Of a stretch of 36,278 nt of DNA, positions 8,275 to 17,700 are shown one piece after another. The position numbers and the translations under genes are program-made. This stretch comes from Psychromonas ossibalaenae ATCC BAA-1528. Its GTDB lineage: Bacteria; Pseudomonadota; Gammaproteobacteria; Enterobacterales; Psychromonadaceae. Every line of letters begins with the position of its first letter. Position 1 is the stretch's first letter. The notes beneath the pieces are model-generated. The model saw only the letters and a program-made list of their open reading frames with translations. It was not told the DNA's origin and searched no databases. The stretch spans positions 1 through 36,278 of the forward strand of contig NZ_KB907020.1 of NCBI RefSeq assembly GCF_000381745.1. The letters are read 5' to 3'.

Positions 8275-9048
8275 TTACCAGTAATTTTCTGAGCTGAAAT
8301 TACCGGGTTTGCGGCGCAGATGTTTTTTATAACCCAGCTGAACAAGCTGCTCACTAGTTTCCTTTACCATATCCGGATTACCGCATAAATAGAAGAAACT
8401 GTTTTCAGCTGTCAGTCTGACCTGTGCAGTTTCAGCTAACAGCCCGGACTGCAGCAGCTGCGGTATTCTGCCCTGTAGAGCGCCGTCACACTGCTCTCTT
8501 GAAACAACCGGCATATATACAAACTTATCCTTATATAAGGCGGCTGTCTGTTCTATTTTAGACTGATAAACCAGTTCAGCTTTAGTTCTAACAGCATGTA
8601 CTAAAACAATTTTTTTAAAACGTGCACGGGTTTCATGCTCATCTAGAATAGAAAGAAATGGACCTACTGCAGTCCCCGTTGATAATAACCATAAGTCGGT
8701 GATATGTTCCGGGATTTCAGCTAAAGTCATAAAACCGGCGGCCTGTTTTCCGACATAAACGGTATCATCTACCTGCAGGTTTTGAAGCTGTGAACTTAAC
8801 TCCCCGTCAGAGACGCTGATCAGAAGAAACTCCATCTCCTGATGACCGCTTTTATGATTCGGAGAATTAACCAGCGAATATGCGCGGCGCACCCATTCAC
8901 CAGCTTCATTCAGCAGGGCTAATTTAGTAAACTGCCCCGCCAGGTAAGGTTCAACGGGAGCATTGACCTTTAAACTGAATTCATTATCTGTCCAGTCAGT
9001 TCGGCCGATCACTCTGCCTTTTATTAAACCATGTGGAATTTCTTTCAT
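8275..9048 (-). CDS. fpr: Ferredoxin/flavodoxin--NADP(+) reductase
   Basis: Fpr transfers electrons between NADPH and ferredoxin or flavodoxin using FAD, in the cytoplasm, supporting Fe-S assembly, radical enzymes and oxidative-stress responses. The 257-residue product matches the bacterial class (E. coli 248). Motifs are the FAD-binding RRAYSLVNSP (54-63), the NADP-binding GTAVGPFLSIL, the YLCGNPDMV stretch, and the typical C-terminus RRKPGNFSSENYW. The start has an excellent ribosome site (AAGGAG, 7 bp away). Bases upstream of it contain a degenerate repeat of its own 5' coding region (see 9078-9155). Confidence 0.95.
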   Translation of the reverse strand: MKEIPHGLIKGRVIGRTDWTDNEFSLKVNAPVEPYLAGQFTKLALLNEAGEWVRRAYSLVNSPNHKSGHQEMEFLLISVSDGELSSQLQNLQVDDTVYVGKQAAGFMTLAEIPEHITDLWLLSTGTAVGPFLSILDEHETRARFKKIVLVHAVRTKAELVYQSKIEQTAALYKDKFVYMPVVSREQCDGALQGRIPQLLQSGLLAETAQVRLTAENSFFYLCGNPDMVKETSEQLVQLGYKKHLRRKPGNFSSENYW

Positions 9049-9077
9049 TAGAGCTCTCCTTAAAAAACAAAATAATT

Positions 9078-9155
9078 AAGGTTTAACGGAGTATTAATCT
9101 TTAAGCTGAATTCGTCATCTGTCCGTTGCCTTCACTAACGCTTGTTTATTAAACC
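9078..9155 (-). repeat. degenerate duplication of the fpr 5' coding region
   Basis: The bases from aaggtttaac to ttattaaacc align by eye with fpr codons at 8946-9030, including the shared strings CTGAATTC and TTATTAAACC in the same order and similar spacing. The copy is about 7 bp shorter and has many substitutions, so it can no longer encode the Fpr N-terminus. It looks like a remnant of a tandem duplication. Confidence 0.65.
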
Positions 9156-9329
9156 TGATTTATCTCGAACACACATTAACTATAACATGCTTTTAATATA
9201 CACCTTATAACATGAATTTCTTAACTAATAATACCTTAATCTACTATATTTGCTTTACCGGCAGCCGGCTGGATAAGCTTTAATACTTCTCTTATCAATC
9301 TCTTAATAGATACCGCAAAGCAACTTTAC

Positions 9330-9342
9330 TTTGACAATCAAA
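9330..9342. promoter_or_regulatory. operator-like dyad 1 in front of dmeF-marR
   Basis: TTTGA-CAA-TCAAA is a perfect inverted repeat with a 3-bp spacer. It shares the pattern TACTTTGA--ATCAA-C with a second site exactly 32 bp downstream, so the two lie on the same helix face. MarR-family regulators bind short dyads of this kind and a MarR gene is in this operon. Confidence 0.5.
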
Positions 9343-9361
9343 CTATATAGCATCCACATAC

Positions 9362-9374
9362 TTTGATGATCAAG
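9362..9374. promoter_or_regulatory. operator-like dyad 2 in front of dmeF-marR
   Basis: TTTGATGATCAAG contains the inverted repeat TTGA-TGA-TCAA. It matches dyad 1 at most positions and ends 19 bp before the dmeF start codon, where a bound repressor would block transcription or ribosome access. Confidence 0.5.
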
Positions 9375-9393
9375 CTAAAATAAGGAAATACAA

Positions 9394-10320
9394 ATGCATG
9401 CTCAGGATTTAAATAAATGGCGGCACAGCCATAATTTTACTCACCATAATCATAGGGGGGAACGACGAACGTATTATGTACTGCTGCTTACTCTTATTAC
9501 TATGCTGATAGAAATCACTGCGGGAACTATATACGGTTCAATGGCCTTACTGGCCGACGGCTGGCATATGGGTACTCACGCTTTTGCCTTTATGATCACC
9601 ATTTTTGCATATCACTATTCCCGTAAACATGCGGACAATAAATCTTTTACATTTGGTACAGGCAAAGCAAGCGTACTCGGCGGTTATAGCAGCGCCATTC
9701 TTCTTGGTTTAGTGGCATTGATAATGCTAGGCGAATCAATTCACCGATTAATGTCGCCGCAAATCATTCAGTTTAATGAAGCGATAATGGTTGCTGTAAT
9801 CGGCCTTCTGGTAAATGTGGTCAGCGCATTTTTACTAAAAGATGACCACCATCACGGACATGAGCATCAGCACGGCCACTCTCATCACCATGATCACAAC
9901 TTGAAAGCAGCCTATCTGCACGTATTAGCAGACGCATTAACCTCTGTACTGGCAATTGCAGCCCTGTTTGCAGGAAAGTACTGGGGATGGAACTGGGTGG
10001 ATGCGTTAATGGGCATTGTAGGCTCAGTGATTATTACCCGCTGGGCGATCGGGCTGATGCGGCAGACCAGCCCGATTCTGCTTGATGCGGGCATCGATTA
10101 TGATTATCAGAAGCAGGTCGTCACAACTTTAGAAAAATACAATAATAGCAAAGTCAGTGATATTCATATCTGGAGAGTCAGTGCCGATCATTATGCTGCG
10201 GTCATTTCACTGGTCACACACATTCCGGAATCTGTAGATCATTACAAGCAATTACTACATAAGTTTGATAAAATTGTTCATCTGACCATTGAAGTAAACC
10301 ACTGCACCGAGAGACAATAA
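9394..10320 (+). CDS. dmeF: CDF-family divalent metal efflux transporter, DmeF-like (Co/Ni/Zn)
   Basis: The 308-residue inner-membrane protein exports divalent metal ions in exchange for protons. It has about six hydrophobic segments, beginning at residues 26-46. The metal site is formed by H58 and H62 in TM2 (LLADGWHMGTHAF) and H176 and D180 in TM5 (HVLADALTS). A His-rich cytoplasmic loop (about 152-168, DHHHGHEHQHGHSHHHDH) lies between TM4 and TM5, and a His-rich N-terminus precedes TM1. The TM2 pattern DGxHMxxH and the N-terminal GERRT stretch are characteristic of DmeF-type cobalt/nickel exporters. The gene sits 7 bp before a MarR regulator. DmeF is more often controlled by an RcnR/CsoR-type repressor, so the MarR pairing is of note. 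Exact metal specificity is inferred. Confidence 0.88.
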   Translation: MHAQDLNKWRHSHNFTHHNHRGERRTYYVLLLTLITMLIEITAGTIYGSMALLADGWHMGTHAFAFMITIFAYHYSRKHADNKSFTFGTGKASVLGGYSSAILLGLVALIMLGESIHRLMSPQIIQFNEAIMVAVIGLLVNVVSAFLLKDDHHHGHEHQHGHSHHHDHNLKAAYLHVLADALTSVLAIAALFAGKYWGWNWVDALMGIVGSVIITRWAIGLMRQTSPILLDAGIDYDYQKQVVTTLEKYNNSKVSDIHIWRVSADHYAAVISLVTHIPESVDHYKQLLHKFDKIVHLTIEVNHCTERQ

Positions 10321-10327
10321 ATACCCT

Positions 10328-10744
10328 ATGAAAGAGATTGAACAGCTTAATCATTCTATTATCGAGTTTTACGACAAGCTTTCCTCCTGGGAACATGCGG
10401 TTGTAAGAGAGCAGAACATTTCACTGGCACAGGTTCATACCATTGAAGTATTAGGCAGTCACGGTGCAATGAGGATGAAAGAGCTGGCCGACAGATTAGG
10501 AATAACAACCGGCACATTAACCGTACAAATAGATAAGCTAGTCAATGCCGGATTCATTGCACGCCGTCCGCATGAGTCGGACAGGCGCTCAATCCTGGTT
10601 GACTTAACAGACAGCGGCCGGCATCTCTATCGGGAACATGACGATCTTCACCTGGCACTGACTCAGGATATTACTGCAAACTTAGATAAGGATCAGCGAA
10701 AGATACTGCAGTTATGTTTATCTAAAATGAATAATGAGTTCTAG
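10328..10744 (+). CDS. MarR-family transcriptional regulator
   Basis: The 138-residue protein has the MarR winged helix: helix-turn-helix at about 50-72 (MRMKELADRLGITTGTLTVQIDKL), then the wing with the hallmark ARRPHESDRRSILVDLTDSG (78-97). Flanking helices at both ends would form the dimer interface. It starts 7 bp after the dmeF stop, so the two are translated from one transcript, and it probably represses its own operon through the dyads at 9330 and 9362. No cysteine or metal-binding cluster typical of a metal sensor is obvious, so the inducer is unknown. Confidence 0.88.
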   Translation: MKEIEQLNHSIIEFYDKLSSWEHAVVREQNISLAQVHTIEVLGSHGAMRMKELADRLGITTGTLTVQIDKLVNAGFIARRPHESDRRSILVDLTDSGRHLYREHDDLHLALTQDITANLDKDQRKILQLCLSKMNNEF

Positions 10745-10984
10745 TTAATACCTTGATCTAGGAGCTAAGAAATCCGGCATTCAGATGCGAAACCTCAGGC
10801 ACGGGATAATTTTCAAAAAATGCGTATTGGATCATTATTCATATTTCAACAAAACTACTAAACATTCAATTTATTGCCAAATATATTCCTTTAAATTCAT
10901 CAGCATAGGTAAAATTTCTGCGTGCACGGGACTTTAAGCAGAATCATTTCGGTTTCTTTCATATTTTTGAATAACAGCCATACT

Positions 10985-10990
10985 TATAAT
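10985..10990 (+). promoter_or_regulatory. candidate -10 box (TATAAT) for ldtD
   Basis: A consensus TATAAT lies 26 bp before the ATG at 11017. No good -35 is visible 17 bp upstream. If used, the transcript would begin after the alternative TTG at 10993 and so favours the ATG start. Confidence 0.3.
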
Positions 10991-11016
10991 AATTGACTTT
11001 TAAAGGCAGCTGGAAA

Positions 11017-12603
11017 ATGAATTACTCTTTGAAACCTTATTTGTTTTTTACTCTCTGCTGCCTGATTGGAATGCAGCCGGTGTATAGCCATGCGTTTGCC
11101 GTTAACAGTGCGAGTGAAATAGAGCTGAAATACCCTGTATTGGTTGAGACAATATCTCAGGAGCATGCACACAAAAGTATCTGGCAGGATCAGTCCTTAA
11201 GAGAGCAGTTTGAAAATCAAATTCTGCTGCTGGTACTAGCTGATATCAGCGATGATTTAGCAGAGCGTTACCAGGCATTAACTGAAGCTGCAGAGGAAAA
11301 TAACTGGCCGGGTTATGAGATAATCGCTTCTGACTTATTATTATTCTATATGTCATATACGCAGCAAATCCCGGCTCAAGGAAATTCATGGTTGTTTGGC
11401 GGGCGAATAAACCATGGTATAGGCACTCCGTCTAAAGCATCTATAGACGCATTTTTTAATGCCCAGTCAAATCAACAGAGATTAGAATATTTTCAAGCAC
11501 TGCAGCCAGCATCAGATCAGTACACGCAGCTTTCTCAAAATTTATTCGATTATTATCACAAGAACCGCAAGAAAATTTCCATCCCGGAATTTACAGCATT
11601 TGCAAAACAGGGTGAAAACCTTGAACAGAAAACACTTTTATTGTCACGTTTACAGATCTCCGGTGAAATATCGTTAGAAAGTAAAGCCTATTTTGAGGCA
11701 CAGGGCGAACAATTATACAGTCCGGAGCTGCAGAACATTATCCAGTTTTTCCAAAAACGCCATGGTTTAAAAGCGGACGGCATTATTGGCGCGAACACCC
11801 GTTTCTGGTTAAATATCAGCCATCAGGAAAGACTGCGCTTAATGGCATTAAATATTTTAAGAATACAGTTATGGTCCGTTAATAAACCGAGGATGGTATT
11901 AGTTAATATTCCTAATTACACCATGGAGTACTGGGAATCTGGAAAAAAGGTCTTTGAGAGTAAAGTTATCGTCGGACGCTTAACCAGAAAAACGCCGCTG
12001 TTTTCATCCAAACTTGATTCGATTGTATTTAATCCGACCTGGCGGGTACCAACACGTATAATGCGTAACGATATTCTTCCTAAAGCCTTATCCGACAACG
12101 ATTATTTTACTGATCACCGTTATGACATTATCCCCAACTGGCGCAGTAAAGATGTCATTAATCCTGAAAATATAGCCTGGGAGAACATCACAGCAGCGAA
12201 CTTTCCCTATAAACTCCGCCAACAATCAGGGCAGAGCAATGCGCTGGGCCTATATAAATTCAACACACCTAATAAAAATGCCATCTATTTACATGATACC
12301 CCGGCAAAATCATTGTTTGATAAACAATACCGCGCATACAGTTCCGGCTGCATAAGGGTGCAGGAGTCAAAGAAATTCGCACAGCTTCTGATGGATAAAT
12401 CAGGCTTTTCAGATCAAGATTTTCTCAGCCACCATCAGCTTCCTGAAACCAATGTGGTCGCTTTAAAGAAAAAAATAACTATGTTTACCATGTATCAAAC
12501 CGTCTGGGTTGATGAGTTCGGGTTCACCCAGTTTAGAAAAGATATCTATAATTACGATAAATTAAGTAAAAGCCGTAACGCAGAGAAAAACTTCTATTTT
12601 TGA
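11017..12603 (+). CDS. ldtD: L,D-transpeptidase, YcbB/LdtD type
   Basis: LdtD forms 3-3 crosslinks between meso-diaminopimelate residues of peptidoglycan in the periplasm. The 528-residue product has a signal peptide (1-28, MNYSLKPYLFF...HAFA), an N-terminal scaffold domain with the QLWSVNK-type region, a peptidoglycan-binding domain (about 225-270, LQNIIQFFQKRHGLKADGIIG) and a YkuD catalytic domain (about 290-470). The catalytic cysteine is C445 in YSSGCIRV, with the partner histidine in LHDTPAKSLFDKQ. I chose the ATG at 11017 because it begins the signal peptide; an in-frame TTG at 10993 adds eight polar residues. It is followed by mepK, as in E. coli (ycbB-ycbK), which supports the assignment. 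Confidence 0.92.
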   Translation: MNYSLKPYLFFTLCCLIGMQPVYSHAFAVNSASEIELKYPVLVETISQEHAHKSIWQDQSLREQFENQILLLVLADISDDLAERYQALTEAAEENNWPGYEIIASDLLLFYMSYTQQIPAQGNSWLFGGRINHGIGTPSKASIDAFFNAQSNQQRLEYFQALQPASDQYTQLSQNLFDYYHKNRKKISIPEFTAFAKQGENLEQKTLLLSRLQISGEISLESKAYFEAQGEQLYSPELQNIIQFFQKRHGLKADGIIGANTRFWLNISHQERLRLMALNILRIQLWSVNKPRMVLVNIPNYTMEYWESGKKVFESKVIVGRLTRKTPLFSSKLDSIVFNPTWRVPTRIMRNDILPKALSDNDYFTDHRYDIIPNWRSKDVINPENIAWENITAANFPYKLRQQSGQSNALGLYKFNTPNKNAIYLHDTPAKSLFDKQYRAYSSGCIRVQESKKFAQLLMDKSGFSDQDFLSHHQLPETNVVALKKKITMFTMYQTVWVDEFGFTQFRKDIYNYDKLSKSRNAEKNFYF

Positions 12604-12747
12604 TAAAAATATAAAACCTTGTTGTTCAACAACTAACCGCAACAATAACTGTTTAGGACAGTTTTTAATCATTTAGTATTTGACGCCTGTATTAAAAGTC
12701 AGTATCTTCGCGCCTTTGATCGTTTATTTATTATACAGCGGAATGAT

Positions 12748-13296
12748 ATGACAGCCCCTCATCACAGTCGTCGAAAATTTATAAAAAGCAGTTTGCTTCT
12801 TTTAGGTGCATCAGCCCTTCCTTCTTTATCATTTGCATCATTAATACAAGGCTCGCCTAGAGTTTTACAGATGAGTAATATCCATACTGGTGAAACACTT
12901 AATACACAGTACTTTGACGGCCGCCAGTATCAGCTGACTGAGCTGCAGAAAATTAATCACTTATGCCGTGATTTCCGTCAGAATGAAGCCTTTGACATGG
13001 ATAAAACATTATTCGATCAAATATCAGCTATCCAGCAGGTTATCGGCTGCGATAATCAGGTAGAGATTATCTCCGGTTTCCGTTCCTCGGCTACCAATAA
13101 AATGTTGAGTAAAAGATCTGAAGGTGTAGCAAAAAAAAGCCTGCATATGCTTGGCAAAGCAATAGATTTTAGAATCGAAGGCGTACCGTTAAGCGATGTA
13201 AGGAAAGCAGCTTTATCACTTAAAGCCGGCGGAGTCGGTTATTACCCGAACAGTAATTTTGTACATATTGACAGCGGACGATTTCGTACCTGGTAA
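12748..13296 (+). CDS. mepK: Murein endopeptidase MepK-like (DUF882/YcbK), Tat-exported
   Basis: MepK cleaves meso-Dap crosslinks and counters the 3-3 bonds made by L,D-transpeptidases. The 182-residue protein starts with a twin-arginine signal (SRRKFIKSSLLLLG, 7-20) and signal end near ASALPSLSFA. The peptidase M15-like metal ligands are H133 and D140 in SLHMLGKAIDFR and H173 in FVHID. ISGFRSSATNKML (108-120) is also typical. It lies 144 bp after ldtD on the same strand, so the pair makes and removes the same bond type. Confidence 0.93.
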   Translation: MTAPHHSRRKFIKSSLLLLGASALPSLSFASLIQGSPRVLQMSNIHTGETLNTQYFDGRQYQLTELQKINHLCRDFRQNEAFDMDKTLFDQISAIQQVIGCDNQVEIISGFRSSATNKMLSKRSEGVAKKSLHMLGKAIDFRIEGVPLSDVRKAALSLKAGGVGYYPNSNFVHIDSGRFRTW

Positions 13297-13711
13297 TAAG
13301 TTCTGATTAATGAACAGCTCCGGGATTAAAACCGGCATGATATGCAAAATACAATCCCCGGAGCTGAACTATATAATTCAATATAGTCAGCACCATATTC
13401 TCACCCAGGCCAAATTAACCTAGCATCTCTGCACCTTACCGCAAAAAGTATTCACTTTAGCTGTCAATCAGCCACCAGAAACTTTACTCATTATAGCAAT
13501 CGGCAATACAAAACTGTTTCCTTGAAATAACCGATCGACTCTGCAGCTAAAACGATTTAAGTAGAAAAATGCTTATTCTTTACTAGGATACAAGTAAGCA
13601 CTGACACTTTATTTATTTTATCAAAATATTAAAAACTATCTCCACTGCTAAAGCCGGCACAGAATGTTACTGCAGCACCTTAAATCATGAACAGAAAAGA
13701 AGGTCTACGAA
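13297..13711. other. 415-bp intergenic region between mepK and the SBP/GGDEF-EAL operon
   Basis: It contains a hairpin at 13315-13366 after mepK and an inverted repeat TGCTTA (13570-13575)/TAAGCA (13595-13600) ahead of the next operon. A promoter for the operon probably lies around 13560-13660, but no strong consensus is visible. I see no gene. Confidence 0.5.
13315..13366 (+). terminator. long-armed hairpin downstream of mepK
   Basis: CAGCTCCGGGATT (13315-13327) pairs with AATCCCCGGAGCTG (13353-13366), with a single bulged base and a 25-base loop. It begins 18 bp after the mepK stop. The following bases are A/T-rich but not a T run, so termination is plausible rather than sure. Confidence 0.45.
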
Positions 13712-14749
13712 ATGATTAAAAAGTTTGTTATCTCCACTACTGCTCTGCTGCTGTTAACAATCATAGGTTTTATGTACTGGCAATCCGCACCAAATACTGA
13801 ACAGGGAGTTCAGACCAGCGGTCTGCCGATAAAAGTTGCCCGTTATTACTGGCCGGGAATGTACTGGATAGAGATCGCAGCAAAAAAAGGCTGGTTTAAA
13901 GAAGCTGGTCTTAATGTTGATTTAATTGATTGTAACTCTGACTACTACGCTTCCCTGCAGGATATGGTTGACGGAAAAATTGACACAAATAACTTCTATC
14001 TATTCGATTTTATGCGCTTTAATGCAGCAGGCGCAGATCTGCTTCTGATCATCAACAGCGACAACTCTACCGGCTCAGAGGCCATTATTGCAAAGCCGGT
14101 AATCACAACCATAGCAGACCTGAAAGGAAAAAAGATCGGCGTTGATAAAGGGAGTAATTTGGAATATATACTGGATACTGTGTTGAAACGACATGGATTA
14201 ATGCCCGCTGATGTGATTAAAGTACAAGTCAGCAGCGAACAGGCAGCAGAGGAGTTCGGCAAAGGACAGCTAGATGCGGTTGTCACATGGGAGCCGGTTG
14301 TATCAGCTGCGGTAGAACAGTGGCATGGCCGAAAGCTCTTTAATACCTCTGCGATCCCCGGCATATCTCCTGTCGGCTGGGTTTTCAAACGAAGCTTCAC
14401 TGAGCAGAGGCCCGGAGACGTACAGGCCTTTGTCAACGTATGGCACAGAACTACACTGTTTATCAAAAATAAACCTAAAGAAGCGTTCGCTATTATTGCC
14501 GACATCTACAACGTCACTGCAGAAGAAGTAGAGACATTTGCGCGTTTAGACCAAATACTGGACCTTCGGGATAATCTTACCTCCTTCTCTTATGGCGCAG
14601 GATTTGAGTCCCTGCACGGCACAGCGCGCCATATGACTAACTTTCTAATTGACAAAGGGGTAACAAAAAAGCAGCTTGACAGCACTAAATTTATTGACGC
14701 GGCCTTTATTCGCAGCCTCAAGCACTCTTTGCGGCAGGAAGCGTTATGA
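13712..14749 (+). CDS. NMT1/SsuA-like periplasmic substrate-binding protein, partner of GGDEF-EAL sensor
   Basis: The 345-residue protein has an N-terminal hydrophobic segment (5-24) that acts as a signal peptide or membrane anchor; no clear lipobox or cleavage site is seen. The rest is an NMT1/THI5-type binding fold with typical features: VARYYWPGMYWIEIAAKKGWFKEAGL (43-68), TTIADLKGKKIGVDKGSNLEYIL with the hinge, and GQLDAVVTWEPV, in which the WEP triad is characteristic. Such proteins usually serve ABC importers of sulfonates, nitrate or pyrimidine precursors, but there is no permease or ATPase here. Instead its last 4 bp overlap the start of a c-di-GMP enzyme (ATGA), so it probably acts as the ligand sensor for that protein. 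AGAAGG lies upstream of the ATG. Confidence 0.87.
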   Translation: MIKKFVISTTALLLLTIIGFMYWQSAPNTEQGVQTSGLPIKVARYYWPGMYWIEIAAKKGWFKEAGLNVDLIDCNSDYYASLQDMVDGKIDTNNFYLFDFMRFNAAGADLLLIINSDNSTGSEAIIAKPVITTIADLKGKKIGVDKGSNLEYILDTVLKRHGLMPADVIKVQVSSEQAAEEFGKGQLDAVVTWEPVVSAAVEQWHGRKLFNTSAIPGISPVGWVFKRSFTEQRPGDVQAFVNVWHRTTLFIKNKPKEAFAIIADIYNVTAEEVETFARLDQILDLRDNLTSFSYGAGFESLHGTARHMTNFLIDKGVTKKQLDSTKFIDAAFIRSLKHSLRQEAL

Positions 14750-17700
14750 AATTTGCCAGTAAAATAACATTGTCGGTTGCGCTGGTATCACTTGTTGCTC
14801 TGCCTATGCTGGTTTTGAGCGTTTTTTATTCCGCCCGAACTGTACTTCAGAAAAACATCAGCCAAACTCACCAGGAAATTGCTCAACGGCAGATGCAGAC
14901 AATTGACCGGGCCCTTTATACTGCCTACCGGGATATTCAGATGATCGCTGAAGACGACTTTCTGCAGGTATTTCTAGCCCGGAATAGTAAGGCTAATGAG
15001 AAAGAGCAGCTTCAGATCCTTAATGAGTTAGAAGAACGAGCCCTGTTTACCGGCCCCTGGGACCTGTTAACTGTGGTCGACGAAGCAGGTTATATCATCA
15101 TGTCGACAAATAAAGAGCTTATCGGCAGGCAAATAGAAGAATATACGACAAGCAGCACAGCATACTACCAGGCAGTCAAAGGCAAAACCTACTATTCTGA
15201 TCTGGTACTAAGCCAAGAGTCAGGCAGACCGACAGTCATATTTGCAGCACCAGTTAAAAGCAGGCAGGGAAAGAGTGCTGTTAACGGAGTGGTGCTCGGC
15301 CATTTCGCATGGCCCGTAATTATTCAGGCGCTGGATGAAATCCCCCCGCCTGCCGTCGTACATCTTATCAACAAAACGGGTATGACCATAGCAGCTCCCA
15401 GCGCCTATGCCGATCATATCTTTAAGCTAAATCTCGACGGCCACGCTCTAGCGGAAAAGTCACTTGCAGATGGCATCGGGGGCAGCGCAGTTATTGAACA
15501 AGGAGCGCATAAAGTACTAGGGCCCATGCTGGCGGTTTACTCTTCGCAGAACGGCCTTTTTGGTTATAAAGGCCGCGGCTGGGGCCTGCTGCTGGAGGCT
15601 CCCCTTGAAAAAGCACTAGCTCCCGTTAATCAGCTGGCAAGAAATGTCGCAGCAGCCGCATTGATAGTGACCATACTGCTGATAGGAGTTCTCTATTATG
15701 CAGGCAGAATGCTTGCCCGGCCGGTAGAAAAACTGACAGAAACAGTAGAGGAGGTTTCGCGCGGAGATTTGACAGTAAAGGCTGAAGTAAGTACAACTGA
15801 TGAAGTTGGAGAGCTGGCCTGTTCATTCAACAGAATGACTGAAACTCTGCAAAAGACCACCGTTTCAAAAGATTATCTGGACAACATTCTGAAAACAATG
15901 CTTAACATGCTGATCGTTATCGACCCGGATAGAAATATTATTTCGGTTAATCAGGCAGCCCTCTCTCTGCTGGGCTATCAAGAAAATGAATTAATCGGCC
16001 GGCCCGCTGAGATAATTATTGCCGAAAAGAGCCTGTTAAAATCAAAAAATATAGCGGCCTTCGCCCTCAAAGGTACAGCAGCTAATCTTGAAACATACTA
16101 TATCAGCAAAAACGGACGCAGAATAACGGTACTCTTTTCCAGCTCAATTATGCACGACTCCGAAGGACAGGTTAAGGGTATTGTCTGCGCGGCCACTGAC
16201 ATCAGTAAACGCAAGGAGCATGAAGAAAAATTGCGCCGAAACAGCCGCGCTTTAAGAGCTATCCATGCCAGTCATATTCTTCTAACACGCTCTGATAATG
16301 AACATTCGTTGTTTGCAGGGGTATGCAGCAACATTGTTGATCAAACAGGCTATCGGTTTGCCTGGGTAGGACTACTGCATCCAGATAATGCAGATTCCAT
16401 GATCACAGCATCCTGCGCAGGAGAGGAACAACACTTCAGCCGTTTACTGCAGCAGCGCCTGCAGGCTGTCGAGTCAGCAGACAGCCCGGAGGCGACAGCA
16501 CTCAGAACCTGCAGACCTTGTATTGAAATAAACATTAATAACCTTATAGAAAACGTTCACTGGCGCAGGGAAGCAGCCGAATACGGCTACCGGTCAGTTA
16601 TCGTCCTTCCGCTCATGCATAAGCAGGAGGCATTCGGTGTACTGTCAATCTACAGTTTACAGAACAATAGCTTTGAAGCAGATGAAGTGACCTTGATGAA
16701 GAAGCTCGCCGATGATCTCGCCTATGGTGTTACAGCAATACGGACAAAGCAGAATCACAAACTGGCAGAGAAAAAAATTGCTTATCAAGCCTTTCATGAT
16801 TCTTTGACTGGTCTGCCTAACCGGGCAAAAATCATGCAGTCCCTGAAGCAGAGCGTTGAACATATTCACAAGCACAACGGTGCACTGGCAATCCTGTTTA
16901 TTGATCTGGATGATTTTAAACTGGTTAACGACACACTCGGGCACTCGGCCGGTGATGAACTGCTCCAGCAGGCTGCAAAGCGTTTAAAAAGGGCCACACG
17001 TGACAGTGATATCGTGGCGCGGCAGGGAGGAGATGAATTTATTGTGCTCTTTACTGAATACGACAAACAACTGACCAATACGGAATTCGAGCAGGAAGCA
17101 TCTGTCGTTGCACAGAGAATACTAGATGATCTGCACAAGCCGTTCCGGGTACAAGACCAGGATGCCTATATCTCGGCCAGTATTGGTATCAGCCTGCTTC
17201 CTGGCGACAGCGATAATGCCGATCAGTTGATTCAATATGCAGACAATGCAATGTACCGGGCTAAGGAGCTGGGCCGTAATAACTATCAATATTACTCCCA
17301 GGAGCTGTCGGAACGCCAGCAGAAAAAAATGTCACTGGCAACAATGCTCCATAAGGCAGTCGAACAAAAGGAATTCAGACTTCTTTACCAGCCGCTTATT
17401 AATCTGGACAACGGCAGAATGGTTGGAGTAGAAGCTCTGATCCGCTGGGAACGGGAGACGTCTCATCTGATCTCCCCTGCCGACTTCCTGCCGGTCGCAG
17501 AAGATACTGGATTAATCCTGCCTATTGGTGACTGGGTAATACAAGAAGCTTGTCAGCAGCTGCGCAAATGGGCAGATAAAGGGATTTCACTGCAGGTAGC
17601 AGTTAATTTGTCAGCACGACAAATGTGGCACGGTGACATTGCAGGTCAGATACTAAATATTATAAATGAGACTGGTATATCAAAAAGTATGCTTGAAATC

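Larger units (their letters stand above)
9049..9393. other. 345-bp divergent intergenic region between fpr and dmeF
   Basis: The left part holds a decayed copy of the fpr 5' end (9078-9155). The right part holds two TTTGA/TCAAA-type dyads just in front of dmeF, with a TATATA -10-like box (9344-9349) between them. The middle (9160-9310) is A/T-rich and has no gene I can support. Confidence 0.6.

Noticed and set aside
13570..13600. Inverted repeat TGCTTA/TAAGCA ahead of the SBP operon as an operator
   Set aside because: Arms are only six bases and the spacing is long, so it is compatible with chance in A/T-rich DNA; kept only as a note in the intergenic entry.
13996..14505. Minus-strand ORF of 169 codons inside the NMT1 binding-protein gene
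   Set aside because: Low-complexity, Ser/Thr/Cys-rich translation antisense to a conserved domain; a frame shadow.
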